Positions 35,617 through 44,498 of a stretch of 64,000 bases of DNA are shown piece by piece. The position numbers and the translations under genes were made by a program. The stretch comes from Agarivorans sp. Toyoura001 (GTDB taxonomy: Bacteria; Pseudomonadota; Gammaproteobacteria; Enterobacterales; Celerinatantimonadaceae). The first letter of the stretch is position 1; each line of letters begins with the position of its first letter. The notes beneath the pieces were generated by a model. It saw only the letters and a list, made by a program, of their open reading frames with translations, had not been told where the DNA came from and did not search any database. The stretch spans positions 1 to 64,000 of the forward strand of contig NZ_BJEQ01000010.1 in NCBI RefSeq assembly GCF_005405585.1. The letters are read 5' to 3'.

Positions 35617-35877
35617 GTTGCTCTCATTCTCTAATAACAGTTGTTCGACTATAAGCTATGCTTAAAAGCAAAACCATCATTAAGCGCAATTCAAAAGCTA
35701 TGCTACTTTTAAATACATAGCGGTGGTTTTTGTAATCAAATAGTCTTTAGAGACAAAAGCTTATTGCTTGTTACAGGCTTAATACAGAGCGTTTGATGTT
35801 TATGTGAGCCAAACTTGCTATTTGCTAGTGAGTTTGTTGGTATGTTTAAGTTGATGGGTAAGCGTTAGGGAACAGCT

Positions 35878-36117
35878 ATGAAAGTAACCATGCTTTACTA
35901 TGATGAAGATAATCCACTGTTGTTACAGCAACAGGTACTGTCTGAGCTGAGTCAAAGTAGCAAAGGCCGGGTCATTATCCCTAATGAAGATAAACTAGGA
36001 AAAATCATCATTGCCATTTTAGATGGAGAGGTGAAAGTTCTTAACTCCTTAGGTGACCGCGCATTTGCCGCCTTTGATTTAGAAAAGCAAATCGCCTTTG
36101 AAGGCGACGCAGACTAA
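35878..36117 (+). CDS. Small conserved protein, TIGR02922/DUF2375-like
   Basis: The 79-residue protein starts MKVTMLYYDEDNPLLLQQQVL and contains KGRVIIPNEDKLGKIIIAIL. I recall a small family (TIGR02922) with this start in Colwellia and related genera, so the assignment is from memory and moderate. A GGGAACAGCT site lies upstream. A hairpin between it and the convergent dehydrogenase gene probably ends transcription. Confidence 0.65.
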   Translation: MKVTMLYYDEDNPLLLQQQVLSELSQSSKGRVIIPNEDKLGKIIIAILDGEVKVLNSLGDRAFAAFDLEKQIAFEGDAD

Positions 36118-36123
36118 ACTCTC

Positions 36124-36149
36124 AAGGCAGCGAATCGTTCGCTGCCTGT
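36124..36149. terminator. Hairpin between convergent genes
   Basis: AGGCAGCGAA pairs with TTCGCTGCCT around TCG, a perfect 10-bp stem. Tails on both sides are only weakly T-rich. Confidence 0.5.
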
Positions 36150-37081
36150 TAATAACCTTTCGCAAAATCCACTTTATCTATCAAATCTTCTCCCTGTAAG
36201 TAACGGCTTAAGTTGTCGGCAAACAATTGAATGATATCTGCTACCCGGCTAGGTGCCGAGATATGCGGAGTTATCATGCAGTTGGCTTGTTGCCATAAAG
36301 GATGGTCTTCTGGCAACGGCTCGGGGTTCGTGACATCGAGTATTGCCCGCGCTTTGGGCTTGGCTTGTAGAAACTGCAGTAAGGCTTGCTGGTTTAATGT
36401 TGCCCCTCGGCCTACATTAAAAAACACCACATCGTCGGCTAAGGCCGCAAAAAAATCTAGGTCTAGCAAACCTTGAGTCGCTTGGGTATTGGGTAATAAC
36501 GCCACCACCACCTTGGCAGTCGCGCAGAGTTGTTGCTGCTGGGAAAACGTATGTACGTGGTCAAAGGCCGCTTTTGGCGAGCCGCTATGGCTTAATGCGA
36601 CCGGCCGCATACCAAAGTGACGGGCCGTACCCGCGAGGTGTTGGCTGATATTGCCACTGCCAATACAGCAAAAGGTTTGTCCCTGTAAGCTATTGCTAGG
36701 CAGAGACTGCCACAAGGCTTGTTGGTGCTGGTTCCGATAGGCAAGGTGCTGCTGAGTGTGCGCAAGTAGATAAGAAAACACATACTCGCTCATTAAAGGA
36801 CCAAAGGTGCCTCGGCTATTTGTGAGTAGGTAATGCTTAGGCAAATCTTCGGCGAGTAGGGCATCTATTCCTGCAAAGGTCGAGTGAAGCCATGCTAGGT
36901 TTGGCATGCGGTTAAGCACTTGGGCTGCATCACTGGGCGTAGCCAATAATACTTGGCTTTGCAGAGCCGTATCTGACAGCTCAGAGACATGCGACGCGAG
37001 GTGCCAATCACATTGAGAAAATTGTGGCTGAAGGGCTGCTGCATATTGTTGAGCCTGCGGGTTGATAATAGTGATCTGCAT
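36149..37081 (-). CDS. D-2-hydroxyacid dehydrogenase family protein
   Basis: This is an NAD(P)-dependent reductase of the glyoxylate/hydroxypyruvate reductase type. The 310 residues have the catalytic Arg in FFNVGRGATLNQQAL, a Glu in VTNPEPLPEDHPLW and the His in ITPHISAPS. The nucleotide-binding loop is CIGSGNISQHLAG, with one Gly fewer than the GxGxxG standard. The substrate is not known. It stands alone and is convergent with the small conserved gene. Confidence 0.87.
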   Translation of the reverse strand: MQITIINPQAQQYAAALQPQFSQCDWHLASHVSELSDTALQSQVLLATPSDAAQVLNRMPNLAWLHSTFAGIDALLAEDLPKHYLLTNSRGTFGPLMSEYVFSYLLAHTQQHLAYRNQHQQALWQSLPSNSLQGQTFCCIGSGNISQHLAGTARHFGMRPVALSHSGSPKAAFDHVHTFSQQQQLCATAKVVVALLPNTQATQGLLDLDFFAALADDVVFFNVGRGATLNQQALLQFLQAKPKARAILDVTNPEPLPEDHPLWQQANCMITPHISAPSRVADIIQLFADNLSRYLQGEDLIDKVDFAKGY

Positions 37082-37202
37082 GTTGCACCTTAGTTCTTGG
37101 CAAGCAAGAGTTAATTTAGCTAAGCGATTACGCTGGTGTTAAGCTGCATAACCTATTAGCCTTTCCATTATCTTAATCGTTTTATTTAGCGCGGAGCAAA
37201 CA

Positions 37203-37787
37203 ATGCTTACCCCATGTGATATCGACCGTTTAGCGCAGTTGTCTGCCAAACAACAATCTTTATATTGCCTAGCGCTGTTGCAAAGAATGTCGCCAAATTA
37301 TTTGTTGTTTTGTCAGGCAGTAGAGCTTGAGCATGATGCCGACTTTAAAAAACTATTGGCGCTGTTTTGGGAAAGTGCCATGTACCCTAAAACTCGCATT
37401 AACTTTTCCGCGCAGCGGGAACGTTTTGAAGACCTGATCCCCGAGCCTCAAGATTATGACATGTACGGGGTATATCCAGCTTTAGATTGTTGCGTAGTGG
37501 CAGAGTGTTTGTTTAGTGCTTTGTTAGAATCTACTGGCCAAGAAGCAGAGCAAGCTAGCCAAACGTCTTTAGCCAGCGTTTTAAGTTTCTTGGAGTTGCA
37601 GTTTGGTGAGCAAAGTGAAGCTGAAATAATGCAGCAAGAATTAGTACAGCACGAAATGGCTTTTCAGAGTGCATTGTTGGATCTTGTTGACCAAGCAGAT
37701 GGCGATAAAAACGCCATTCAAGCCTTGAAAACGCTGGCAGTGAACCATGGTGTCAGCAATTTAGGTATCTGCTTAGAAAGCAATTAG
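37203..37787 (+). CDS. yjaG: YjaG family protein (DUF416)
   Basis: This 194-residue protein has the DUF416 core: QSLYCLALLQRMSPNYLLFC near 17-36 and KTRINFSAQRERFEDLIPEP, followed by YDMYGVYPALDCC. Function is unknown. Its position just upstream of hupA, downstream of the hemE region, matches E. coli. A terminator separates it from hupA. Confidence 0.88.
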   Translation: MLTPCDIDRLAQLSAKQQSLYCLALLQRMSPNYLLFCQAVELEHDADFKKLLALFWESAMYPKTRINFSAQRERFEDLIPEPQDYDMYGVYPALDCCVVAECLFSALLESTGQEAEQASQTSLASVLSFLELQFGEQSEAEIMQQELVQHEMAFQSALLDLVDQADGDKNAIQALKTLAVNHGVSNLGICLESN

Positions 37788-37845
37788 TTCGGAATAAACG
37801 TCAAATACTGGGTGTTTTTGTGACTGTTTACGCATAAATTGGTTA

Positions 37846-37903
37846 AAGCCCCGCCAAACAAGGCTCTAAAGCAGAAAAACTCTTTGCGCGGGGTTTTTTT
37901 TTC
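37846..37903 (+). terminator. yjaG terminator
   Basis: CCCCGC (37849-37854) pairs with GCGGGG (37888-37893) and is followed by nine T residues. The loop is long (33 bases). Confidence 0.75.
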
Positions 37904-37954
37904 TCTTAAAGTGAAGCTGGATTATTTAAAACGAACATAAAGGATTTAGACATT

Positions 37955-38227
37955 ATGAACAAAACTGAACTAATTGATGCTATTGCTGAAAAAGCTGACC
38001 TATCAAAAGCTCAAGCAAAACTAGCATTGGAAACAACTTTAGGTGCGGTAACTGGTGCGCTTAAAGAAGGCGACCAAGTTCAGCTAATCGGCTTTGGTAC
38101 ATTCAAAGTTAATCATCGTGCAGCCCGCACTGGTCGCAATCCTCAGACTGGTGCTGAGATCCAAATTGCAGCAGCCAATGTACCTGCCTTTGTAGCTGGT
38201 AAAGCATTAAAAGACGCTGTTAAATAG
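37955..38227 (+). CDS. hupA: DNA-binding protein HU alpha
   Basis: HU is an abundant nucleoid protein that bends DNA as a dimer. The 90 residues are standard in length, with [20 protein letters not shown] at the start, the signature [20 protein letters not shown] and [12 protein letters not shown] at the end. It is monocistronic, between two terminators. Confidence 0.96.
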   Translation: MNKTELIDAIAEKADLSKAQAKLALETTLGAVTGALKEGDQVQLIGFGTFKVNHRAARTGRNPQTGAEIQIAAANVPAFVAGKALKDAVK

Positions 38228-38235
38228 TTTCTTTA

Positions 38236-38266
38236 ATTAGCCTCTGCTTGCAGAGGCTAATTTTTC
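38236..38266 (+). terminator. hupA terminator
   Basis: ATTAGCCTCTG pairs with CAGAGGCTAAT around CTTG and is followed by TTTTT. Confidence 0.9.
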
Positions 38267-38385
38267 CTCCTTTGTTTCCTTCAGATTGTTTTTCCCATCT
38301 CCGGTTCGATTCAGTAAACTAAGTCTTCAATTAAGCTGCAAAGCGATCTGCTATTTCAGCCGTTCAATCGATCAGTAGGAAGAAT

Positions 38386-38739
38386 ATGAAAGCCTTATTG
38401 GTAGTGGCACACGGAAGCCGCCGTCCCCAATCAAATCAAGAAGTGGTCACTCTCGCCGAAGCAATGGCAGACAAACTGAGTGATTATCAGCAAGTGCACG
38501 CCGCGTTTTTGGAGTTAGTTGAGCCGAGTATTTCGCAAAAAATCGAGCAGTGTTATCAAACGGGGATCAGGCAAATCGTTATGTACCCGCATTTTCTGGC
38601 TGCGGGCACCCATGTTGTGAACGATTTACCGAGAATAATTGAGCAAGCTAAGCAAGATTACCCTGATTTACACATAGATCTGCAGCCCCATCTCGGTGGT
38701 TTTGATGGTTTAGCAGAGTTTATTTGCCAATCGCTTTAA
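38386..38739 (+). CDS. CbiX/SirB-type sirohydrochlorin chelatase
   Basis: This single-domain chelatase has 117 residues. The N-terminal VVAHGSRRPQSNQEV carries the metal-binding His, and a second conserved His lies in VMYPHFLAAGTHV. Such short CbiX proteins insert Co2+ or Fe2+ (or Ni2+) into sirohydrochlorin; which one is not decided by sequence. The stop codon overlaps that of the convergent gene in TTAA (38736-38739). Confidence 0.85.
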   Translation: MKALLVVAHGSRRPQSNQEVVTLAEAMADKLSDYQQVHAAFLELVEPSISQKIEQCYQTGIRQIVMYPHFLAAGTHVVNDLPRIIEQAKQDYPDLHIDLQPHLGGFDGLAEFICQSL

Positions 38740-39158
38740 TCTAAGTCGCTAAAATCCCTTATACGCTCTAGTAGCTGCGGTAAGTAATGTGGGTGAGCTA
38801 ATTGCAATAAACCCTGCCAATTACGATAAGTGAGCGTTTCTTTGAGTAGTAGAATCACTTTAGTCAGTGGCGCATTACGTAGTAGCTCTGGGCGATACAG
38901 GTAGTCACCACCTTCTTGTACAAACCACGAACTAGACTCAAAGTTTTCGAATAGGTGTTGACGCTCGGCAGTATCACGCAAAATTGAGAGTTGGTTTAAG
39001 GTATCTAAAGATTGAATCTCTAGACTTAAACTGGCTATTTCATTTAGATGCTGCTGGCAAGGCAAGCTGCGTAAAGAGAACAAGTGCTCCATTAGTGCTT
39101 GTGATGCATGGCTTGGTTCTGTAGGGGATGCATATTGAACAACATTATCTATACTCAT
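38736..39158 (-). CDS. Hypothetical protein
   Basis: I do not recognise this 140-residue protein. It is predicted largely helical and acidic, without signal peptide or membrane segment; the Trp- and Tyr-containing middle (SSWFVQEGGDYLYRPELL) is the most distinctive part. Its ATG overlaps the stop of the upstream gene on the same strand (ATGA), so the two are coupled. Confidence 0.6.
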   Translation of the reverse strand: MSIDNVVQYASPTEPSHASQALMEHLFSLRSLPCQQHLNEIASLSLEIQSLDTLNQLSILRDTAERQHLFENFESSSWFVQEGGDYLYRPELLRNAPLTKVILLLKETLTYRNWQGLLQLAHPHYLPQLLERIRDFSDLD

Positions 39159-39388
39159 CGGTCACCTCTTATTATTTTAACCTCCTTGTCGATTAATCTT
39201 TCGTCATATCTGATTGGATTCTGAACATATATGAAGGATTGGGCAAGCACCTCATGGTTATCACTGTTATTCAATTTATGAATTAGCGCATAGAGACTGA
39301 GCTGCTTACGTGATGGCCAAAAAGTAAATACGACTAAGGTCGTGCTGTAGAAAGCGATATCTTCAACTAGGCTGAATTTTTGTAACAA
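39155..39388 (-). CDS. Hypothetical protein, uncertain start
   Basis: This ORF of about 77 codons opens with TTG at 39388; no in-frame ATG exists, so the start is doubtful. It contains a hydrophobic stretch (IAFYSTTLVVFTFW, about 11-24) and a charged end. The four-base overlap with the next gene (ATGA) is the main support for it being translated. Family unknown. Confidence 0.4.
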   Translation of the reverse strand: MLQKFSLVEDIAFYSTTLVVFTFWPSRKQLSLYALIHKLNNSDNHEVLAQSFIYVQNPIRYDERLIDKEVKIIRGDR

Positions 39389-39433
39389 TAAATCCGCATA
39401 CTAATTAAAAAGCTAATTTGCAGGGAGAGCTGA

Positions 39434-39625
39434 ATGCTAGCGTATGACATCAAGGAAGTTGAAATGGCAGTATTGCCATCACGACGACGCCGTAATCGAC
39501 GAAATGCACTCACTAAGTTGGAAATGGATGTAAACGTTTCCACAAAGTCTAAAAGTAAATCTGAATGTGAGTTTGAAGCCAGTATCAACGATGAGTCGAA
39601 TAGCCTGATACTGTTCCTTGATTAG
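39434..39625 (+). CDS. Small basic hypothetical protein
   Basis: This 63-codon ORF follows a good GGGAGAG site by four bases. The product has an Arg-rich segment (SRRRRNRRNALTKL) and a Ser/Lys-rich middle, and might bind nucleic acid. It is divergent from the two-gene hypothetical unit. An opposite-strand ORF covers the same DNA but lacks a ribosome-binding site. The call is tentative. Confidence 0.4.
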   Translation: MLAYDIKEVEMAVLPSRRRRNRRNALTKLEMDVNVSTKSKSKSECEFEASINDESNSLILFLD

Positions 39626-39725
39626 CCAGCACATCACCCGCGTTTAGCTAAAACACCGCTAAGACTTGGCAAAGATAGTGGTTTCTGTTTTAGTGTTGCA
39701 ACATTTAATGGTTTGAGAAAAGAAC

Positions 39726-40205
39726 ATGAAAGTTGCTAAAGATAGTGTTGTACGTTTTGAGTACACCTTGCACGAAACAGACGGCCCAATGCTAGAAAGC
39801 ACTCAACAAGATGCCGTAGCTTATCTACATGGACATAAAGCGATGATTCCCGCTATTGAAGCGGGTCTTGAAGGGAAAGAAGCAGGCGCAGAAATAGCGC
39901 TTAGTTTAGCCCCGGAAGACGGCTATGGCGTGCGTGACGAGAATGCAGTCGAACGTATTTCAGTTAAGCATTTACAAGGTGCTAAAAACTGGAAAGCGGG
40001 TATGCCTGCAGTGGTACAAACCGAGCAAGGCCCACGTCAAGTCACAGTGGTAAAAGTGGGCAAGTTTATGGCGACTATCGATACTAATCACCCTTATGCC
40101 GGGAAACACTTAGACTTTGCCATTAAGCTTGTAGAAGTGCGTGCTGCAACAGAAGAAGAACTGGCACATGGCCATGCCCATGGCGCTGGTGGTCATCAGC
40201 ATTAA
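39726..40205 (+). CDS. slyD: FKBP-type peptidyl-prolyl isomerase, SlyD-like
   Basis: This cytoplasmic isomerase and chaperone has 159 residues starting MKVAKDSVVRFEY. The FKBP fold is interrupted by the insert-in-flap domain (about 68-125), as in SlyD. The C-terminal HGHAHGAGGHQH is a short metal-binding tail (E. coli SlyD has a longer one) that may hold Ni2+ or Zn2+. A bidirectional terminator separates it from leuA. Confidence 0.85.
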   Translation: MKVAKDSVVRFEYTLHETDGPMLESTQQDAVAYLHGHKAMIPAIEAGLEGKEAGAEIALSLAPEDGYGVRDENAVERISVKHLQGAKNWKAGMPAVVQTEQGPRQVTVVKVGKFMATIDTNHPYAGKHLDFAIKLVEVRAATEEELAHGHAHGAGGHQH

Positions 40206-40209
40206 TCAA

Positions 40210-40238
40210 TAAACCAGCGCTGCCAAGCGCTGGTTTTA
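40210..40238. terminator. Bidirectional terminator between slyD and leuA
   Basis: AAACCAGCGCT pairs with AGCGCTGGTTTT around a four-base loop, between two converging genes. Confidence 0.8.
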
Positions 40239-40246
40239 GTACTCAG

Positions 40247-41920
40247 TTATGCTGGCTCACCAATAGGTTGCTGGCATAACTCTTGGTTTAAAGCGCATAG
40301 TGTGGCTTTTAAACTTGCTGTTAGAATGTCTTTATCAATAGCTACACCTAGGTAGCGTTTGCCGGCGATTTTGGCTTGAATATAACAAACCGCTTCGGCT
40401 TCTGCGCCCTTACTCAAGGCATGTTCATTGTAATCTAACACTTCAATCTCAATATTGAACTGCTGAGCTAAGCCATTAACAAAGGCGGCTAATGCACCAT
40501 TTCCGCTGGCCTTTATCTGAAACTGTTCTTGGTCACGCTGTAACAATACCTGTACTTGCTCTTGCTGCTCATAATTCACTTGGTAATTAACCAACTGATA
40601 AGCGTGTTGTTGCTGTAAATACTGGCGTTGAAATAGCTGCCAAATTTTGTCGGGGCTAATTTCTTCACCGCTTTGCTCGGCATCTTGCTGAACCACTGCG
40701 CTAAATTCGATAAGTGCCCAGCGTGGCAACTGAATACCATAGTCTTTATCTAAGATGTATGCGATGCCGCCTTTTCCGGATTGACTGTTAATACGGATCA
40801 CTTCTTGATAATCACGTCCAAGGTCAGCTGGGTCGATGGGTAAATAGGCCACATCCCAGTGTTGTTCTGGCTGTTGAATATCCAAACATTTTTTAATTGC
40901 GTCTTGGTGGCTGCCAGAAAAGGCCGTAAATACCAACTCGCCCACATAAGGGTGGCGTGGGTGCACCGGTAATTGGGTACAAAACTTCACGACTTGCACA
41001 ATTTCGTCTACATCGGCCAAGTTCAACTGCGGATCAATGCCCTGGCTATACAAGTTCATTGCCATAGTCACAATATCCATATTGCCGGTGCGCTCTCCAT
41101 TGCCTAACAAGGTGCCTTCTACCCGATCTGCGCCAGCCAATTGCCCTAATTCTGCTGCTGCAATGCCGCAACCACGGTCGTTATGGGTATGCTGGCTAAT
41201 AATTAAGTCTTCTCGGTGGTCAATGTGATGAATGAACCACTCTATTTGATCGGCATAAATGTTGGGAGTAGACATTTCCACAGTCGCTGGCAAATTCAAA
41301 ATAATTTTTTGGCTGGCTTTAGGCCGCCATTCGGCAACCACGGCATTACAAATATCCACGGCAAAATCTAATTCTGTGCCAGTAAAACTCTCTGGAGAAT
41401 ACTGAAATTGCCAATTGGTGTCGGGATTGCAGTCTGCATGTTGTTGTAACTCACGTGCGCCTTTAACTGCTATTTCAATAATCCCGGCTTTATCTAGCTT
41501 AAACACTTTGTCGCGTTGCACTTTTGAGGTTGAGTTGTACAAGTGCACAATGGCATTTTTTGCCCCTTTTAAGGCTTCAAATGTCTTTGCAATCAAGGCT
41601 GGGCGGGCTTGGGTTAATACTTGAATTGAGACATCGTCTGGGATTTGATTGGTTTCAATAAGCCAGCGAACAAAATCGTAATCAGTAGTAGATGCGGCAG
41701 GAAAGCCAACTTCTATTTGCTTAAAACCTAGCTTGATCAATAACGAGAATAAACGCTGTTTTTGCTCTACCGACATGGGTTCAATAAGGGCTTGGTTACC
41801 ATCACGTAAATCTACGCTACACCACTGGGGGGCATGAGTAATGGTATTGCTTGGCCATTGTCGTTGAGGCAAAGCGACGGGTTTAAAGGCTTGGTATTTT
41901 GAGTGACTAAATTGAGACAT
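40247..41920 (-). CDS. leuA: 2-isopropylmalate synthase, long (LeuA2) form
   Basis: LeuA condenses 2-ketoisovalerate and acetyl-CoA, the first leucine-specific step. The 557 residues are of the long type with a FKPVALPQRQWPSNTITHAP lead-in, a TIM-barrel catalytic domain (about 30-310; DLRDGNQA, HTHNDRGCGIAAAE) and a C-terminal LeuA dimer/regulatory domain (from about 430). This form differs from E. coli LeuA. leuBCD are not adjacent. The 282-base upstream gap contains a short ORF, but no clear attenuator. Confidence 0.93.
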   Translation of the reverse strand: MSQFSHSKYQAFKPVALPQRQWPSNTITHAPQWCSVDLRDGNQALIEPMSVEQKQRLFSLLIKLGFKQIEVGFPAASTTDYDFVRWLIETNQIPDDVSIQVLTQARPALIAKTFEALKGAKNAIVHLYNSTSKVQRDKVFKLDKAGIIEIAVKGARELQQHADCNPDTNWQFQYSPESFTGTELDFAVDICNAVVAEWRPKASQKIILNLPATVEMSTPNIYADQIEWFIHHIDHREDLIISQHTHNDRGCGIAAAELGQLAGADRVEGTLLGNGERTGNMDIVTMAMNLYSQGIDPQLNLADVDEIVQVVKFCTQLPVHPRHPYVGELVFTAFSGSHQDAIKKCLDIQQPEQHWDVAYLPIDPADLGRDYQEVIRINSQSGKGGIAYILDKDYGIQLPRWALIEFSAVVQQDAEQSGEEISPDKIWQLFQRQYLQQQHAYQLVNYQVNYEQQEQVQVLLQRDQEQFQIKASGNGALAAFVNGLAQQFNIEIEVLDYNEHALSKGAEAEAVCYIQAKIAGKRYLGVAIDKDILTASLKATLCALNQELCQQPIGEPA

Positions 41921-42121
41921 GCTAATTTCCTTGATTGCGAGCGTAAGTCATGGGTAAGTAAGGCGAATTTCCAGCCAACGCTTGCCTAGTGAATGCGCTG
42001 ACTGCGGCTTAGTCGCAGGGTTTTGATTAACATGATTTTTCTCAACAAATGAACATGTTGAAAAGTATACGCAAAAGCGAAGGGGGAGTGTTTGTTTAAA
42101 TTGTTGGTATTGAATAATAAT

Positions 42122-42167
42122 GCGCAATCATTACTGCTTAAGTGTGCTTAATGAGCAATGATTACGC
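42122..42167. repeat. Inverted repeat between sugar ABC ATPase and leuA
   Basis: GCGCAATCATT (42122-42132) and AATGATTACGC (42157-42167) pair with one mismatch around a 24-base loop. It lies downstream of the ABC ATPase gene on its strand and may end or stabilise that transcript. Confidence 0.45.
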
Positions 42168-42202
42168 GTTTTGTTCCGCTGGTGTGATAGAGCCAACTAG
42201 TG

Positions 42203-43306
42203 TTACTTAATGGTTTTTTGGTAAACCCTTACCGCTTGTTCTGCTTCGTTAAACAAATAACATTCGTTTAGGTCACAGCTAAGGGTAATTTCAGTGTAAC
42301 GGGGCACTTGGTGGTCACCGTTTACATGCACTTTGATTCCATCAATTTCGCCCAATTGACCAAACAAATAGGTGGCATTACCAAGGCGTTCGCTCACTTC
42401 ACTTTGGAAGGCCAGCTTGAGTTCACCGCTGTCATCTAAGCGCAAGTGCTCTGGGCGAATACCCAGTTGCAGCTTTTCACCTACTGTAACGCTGTTATCT
42501 CTCACCTCTATGTTAATTTGCTGGCCGTCTGGTAGCTCTATTGTTGCAGTATTCCCTTCTAATGCTTTTACGGTGCTTGGCATGAAGTTCATTTTTGGAG
42601 AGCCAATAAAGCCTGCCACAAACAAGTTCTCTGGGTAATTATAGAGTTCTAGTGGCGAACCTACTTGCTCAATATTACCAGCACGCAGTACCACAATTTT
42701 ATCGGCTAATGTCATCGCCTCTACTTGGTCGTGAGTTACATAGACCATGGTGGTTTGTAGTTCTTTGTGCAGTTTGGCAATTTGTAAACGCATCTCAACA
42801 CGCAGCTCTGCGTCGAGGTTTGATAGCGGTTCATCAAACAGGAATACGCGAGGGTCGCGAACAATGGCTCGACCAATTGCAACTCGTTGGCGTTGGCCAC
42901 CAGAGAGCTCTTTTGGTGTGCGTTGTAGTAAGTTTTCCATCTGCAGTGTTTTGGCTGCCATGGACACTTTTTTATCTATTTCAGCTTTGTCTACGCCATT
43001 CATTTTCATGCCAAAACCCATGTTCTCGGCTACGGTCATGTGGGGGTAAAGGGCGTAAGATTGGAAAACCATTGCCACCCCGCGCTCGGCCGGGTCAACT
43101 TGGTTAACTACTTGATTATCAATGCTTAGTTCGCCGTCGGAGATATCCTCCAAGCCGGCAATCATCCGCAGTAGGGTAGACTTACCACAACCCGATGGGC
43201 CAACAAACACGACAAACTCTCCGTGGTTGATGTCTAGGTCTACGCCGTGAATTGTTTCTACTTTGGCATAGCGTTTAACTAAGCCCTTTAGTGTGATATC
43301 TGCCAT
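42203..43306 (-). CDS. Sugar ABC transporter ATP-binding protein (MalK/UgpC type)
   Basis: This ATPase energises a CUT1-family sugar importer. The 367 residues have Walker A GPSGCGKST (about 36-44), the signature LSGGQRQRVAIGRA, Walker B VFLFDEPLSNLD, the switch His in THDQ and a C-terminal TOBE regulatory domain (from about 240). It is divergent from the two permease genes and the binding-protein gene, and shares their control region. MalK-like proteins can serve more than one importer. Confidence 0.9.
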   Translation of the reverse strand: MADITLKGLVKRYAKVETIHGVDLDINHGEFVVFVGPSGCGKSTLLRMIAGLEDISDGELSIDNQVVNQVDPAERGVAMVFQSYALYPHMTVAENMGFGMKMNGVDKAEIDKKVSMAAKTLQMENLLQRTPKELSGGQRQRVAIGRAIVRDPRVFLFDEPLSNLDAELRVEMRLQIAKLHKELQTTMVYVTHDQVEAMTLADKIVVLRAGNIEQVGSPLELYNYPENLFVAGFIGSPKMNFMPSTVKALEGNTATIELPDGQQINIEVRDNSVTVGEKLQLGIRPEHLRLDDSGELKLAFQSEVSERLGNATYLFGQLGEIDGIKVHVNGDHQVPRYTEITLSCDLNECYLFNEAEQAVRVYQKTIK

Positions 43307-43565
43307 TTTCTATCCCTATCATTGGTCACTTATAATTCTAGCAACTGAACAAGTATGATGTTGATCATAGTTCGTTACTTTACCTTAACAATTGCTTGGT
43401 GAAAACGTTTACTTGTCACAATATTTGATCTAAGTTTGATAATAACGATAGATACTAGAACGCTCGAAAGGGCGGTGAAACTTGCTGAAATGCGATGCGT
43501 ATCAACAGAAATCTGCTATTTATAGCTATATTACTGGATACCGGCAGGCAAATAAGGAACATGGA
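43307..43565. promoter_or_regulatory. Divergent control region of the sugar importer
   Basis: This is the spacer between the ATPase gene and the permease operon. GAAAACGTTTAC at 43401-43412 contains AAACGTTT, the centre typical of LacI-family operators. No regulator gene is next to it. The AAGGA site at 43555-43559 sets the permease start at 43566. Confidence 0.4.
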
Positions 43566-44498
43566 ATGGCGTCGAGTTCTTCAAATAAATCTCAGAAAAA
43601 TGCCGTAAATACGGCGTCTGAGTTAGTGTCGGGTAAACGATTACGCGCTAGTGACGTAGCACCTTGGATGTTTTTAGGTCCAGCGTTAATCATCTTTTCA
43701 ATTTATGTTTTGTTTCCAGTACTGGACAGCATCTGGCTCAGCTTTTTTGAGTGGGATGGTTTGGGCGAGAAAACCTTTATTGGTTTTGGAAACTATGTAG
43801 AGCTGTTTGACAGCGACCAATTTTGGACAGCCTTAACCAACAACATTTTATGGATGGTGTTGTTTATGCTGGCCCCGCCCATGGGGTTAGCAATCGCCCT
43901 GTTCTTGAATCAACAGGTATACGGAATACGCTTAGTTAAAGCGTTATTCTTTTTCCCTTTTGTTATCTCACAAGTGGTAGTGGGTTTAGTTTTCTCTTGG
44001 TTCTACGACCCGAGCTTTGGTGTACTAAATAGTGTTATTAGCTTTCTCGGTGGTGACCCCATTTCTATTCTCGCCGATGAAGATTTAGTGACCTACGGCA
44101 TTATTGCTGCGGGTTTATGGCCACAAATTGCCTACTGCATGATTTTGTACCTCACCGGTTTAAACAATCTTAATCACGAACAGCTTGAAGCTGCCCGTTT
44201 AGATAACGCCAAAGGCTTCAAAATGCTTTGGTATATCGTATTGCCTCAGCTAAGGCCCGCGACATTTATTGCCATTGTTGTCACAGTGATTGGTGCGCTA
44301 CGTTCGTTCGACTTAGTGGCAACCATGACCGCTGGCGGACCATGGGGAAGCTCAACTGTACTGGCATACATGATGTACGAAGAATCTATTTTCAACTATC
44401 GCATGGGTTACGGTGCTGCGGTGGCTGTAGTGCTATTTTTAATTATGGATATCTATATCGCTTACTTCTTGTGGCGGATGATAAGGAGTGAGAAATAA
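43566..44498 (+). CDS. Sugar ABC transporter permease 1 (CUT1, MalF-like)
   Basis: This inner-membrane permease has 310 residues from the ATG at 43566, chosen because AAGGA lies upstream; a longer reading from 43482 has no support. It has about six helices after a polar N-terminus. The EAA loop is visible as EAARLDNAKGFKMLWYIVLPQLRP. Its start lies in the control region shared with the ATPase. The next permease starts at its stop codon (TAATG). Confidence 0.9.
   Translation: MASSSSNKSQKNAVNTASELVSGKRLRASDVAPWMFLGPALIIFSIYVLFPVLDSIWLSFFEWDGLGEKTFIGFGNYVELFDSDQFWTALTNNILWMVLFMLAPPMGLAIALFLNQQVYGIRLVKALFFFPFVISQVVVGLVFSWFYDPSFGVLNSVISFLGGDPISILADEDLVTYGIIAAGLWPQIAYCMILYLTGLNNLNHEQLEAARLDNAKGFKMLWYIVLPQLRPATFIAIVVTVIGALRSFDLVATMTAGGPWGSSTVLAYMMYEESIFNYRMGYGAAVAVVLFLIMDIYIAYFLWRMIRSEK

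Noticed and set aside
41988-42035. A 15-codon ORF (MLIKTLRLSRSQRIH) upstream of leuA on the minus strand, looking like a leucine leader peptide
   Set aside because: Only three Leu codons, not consecutive, and no hairpin followed by a T run; nearby dyads are short.
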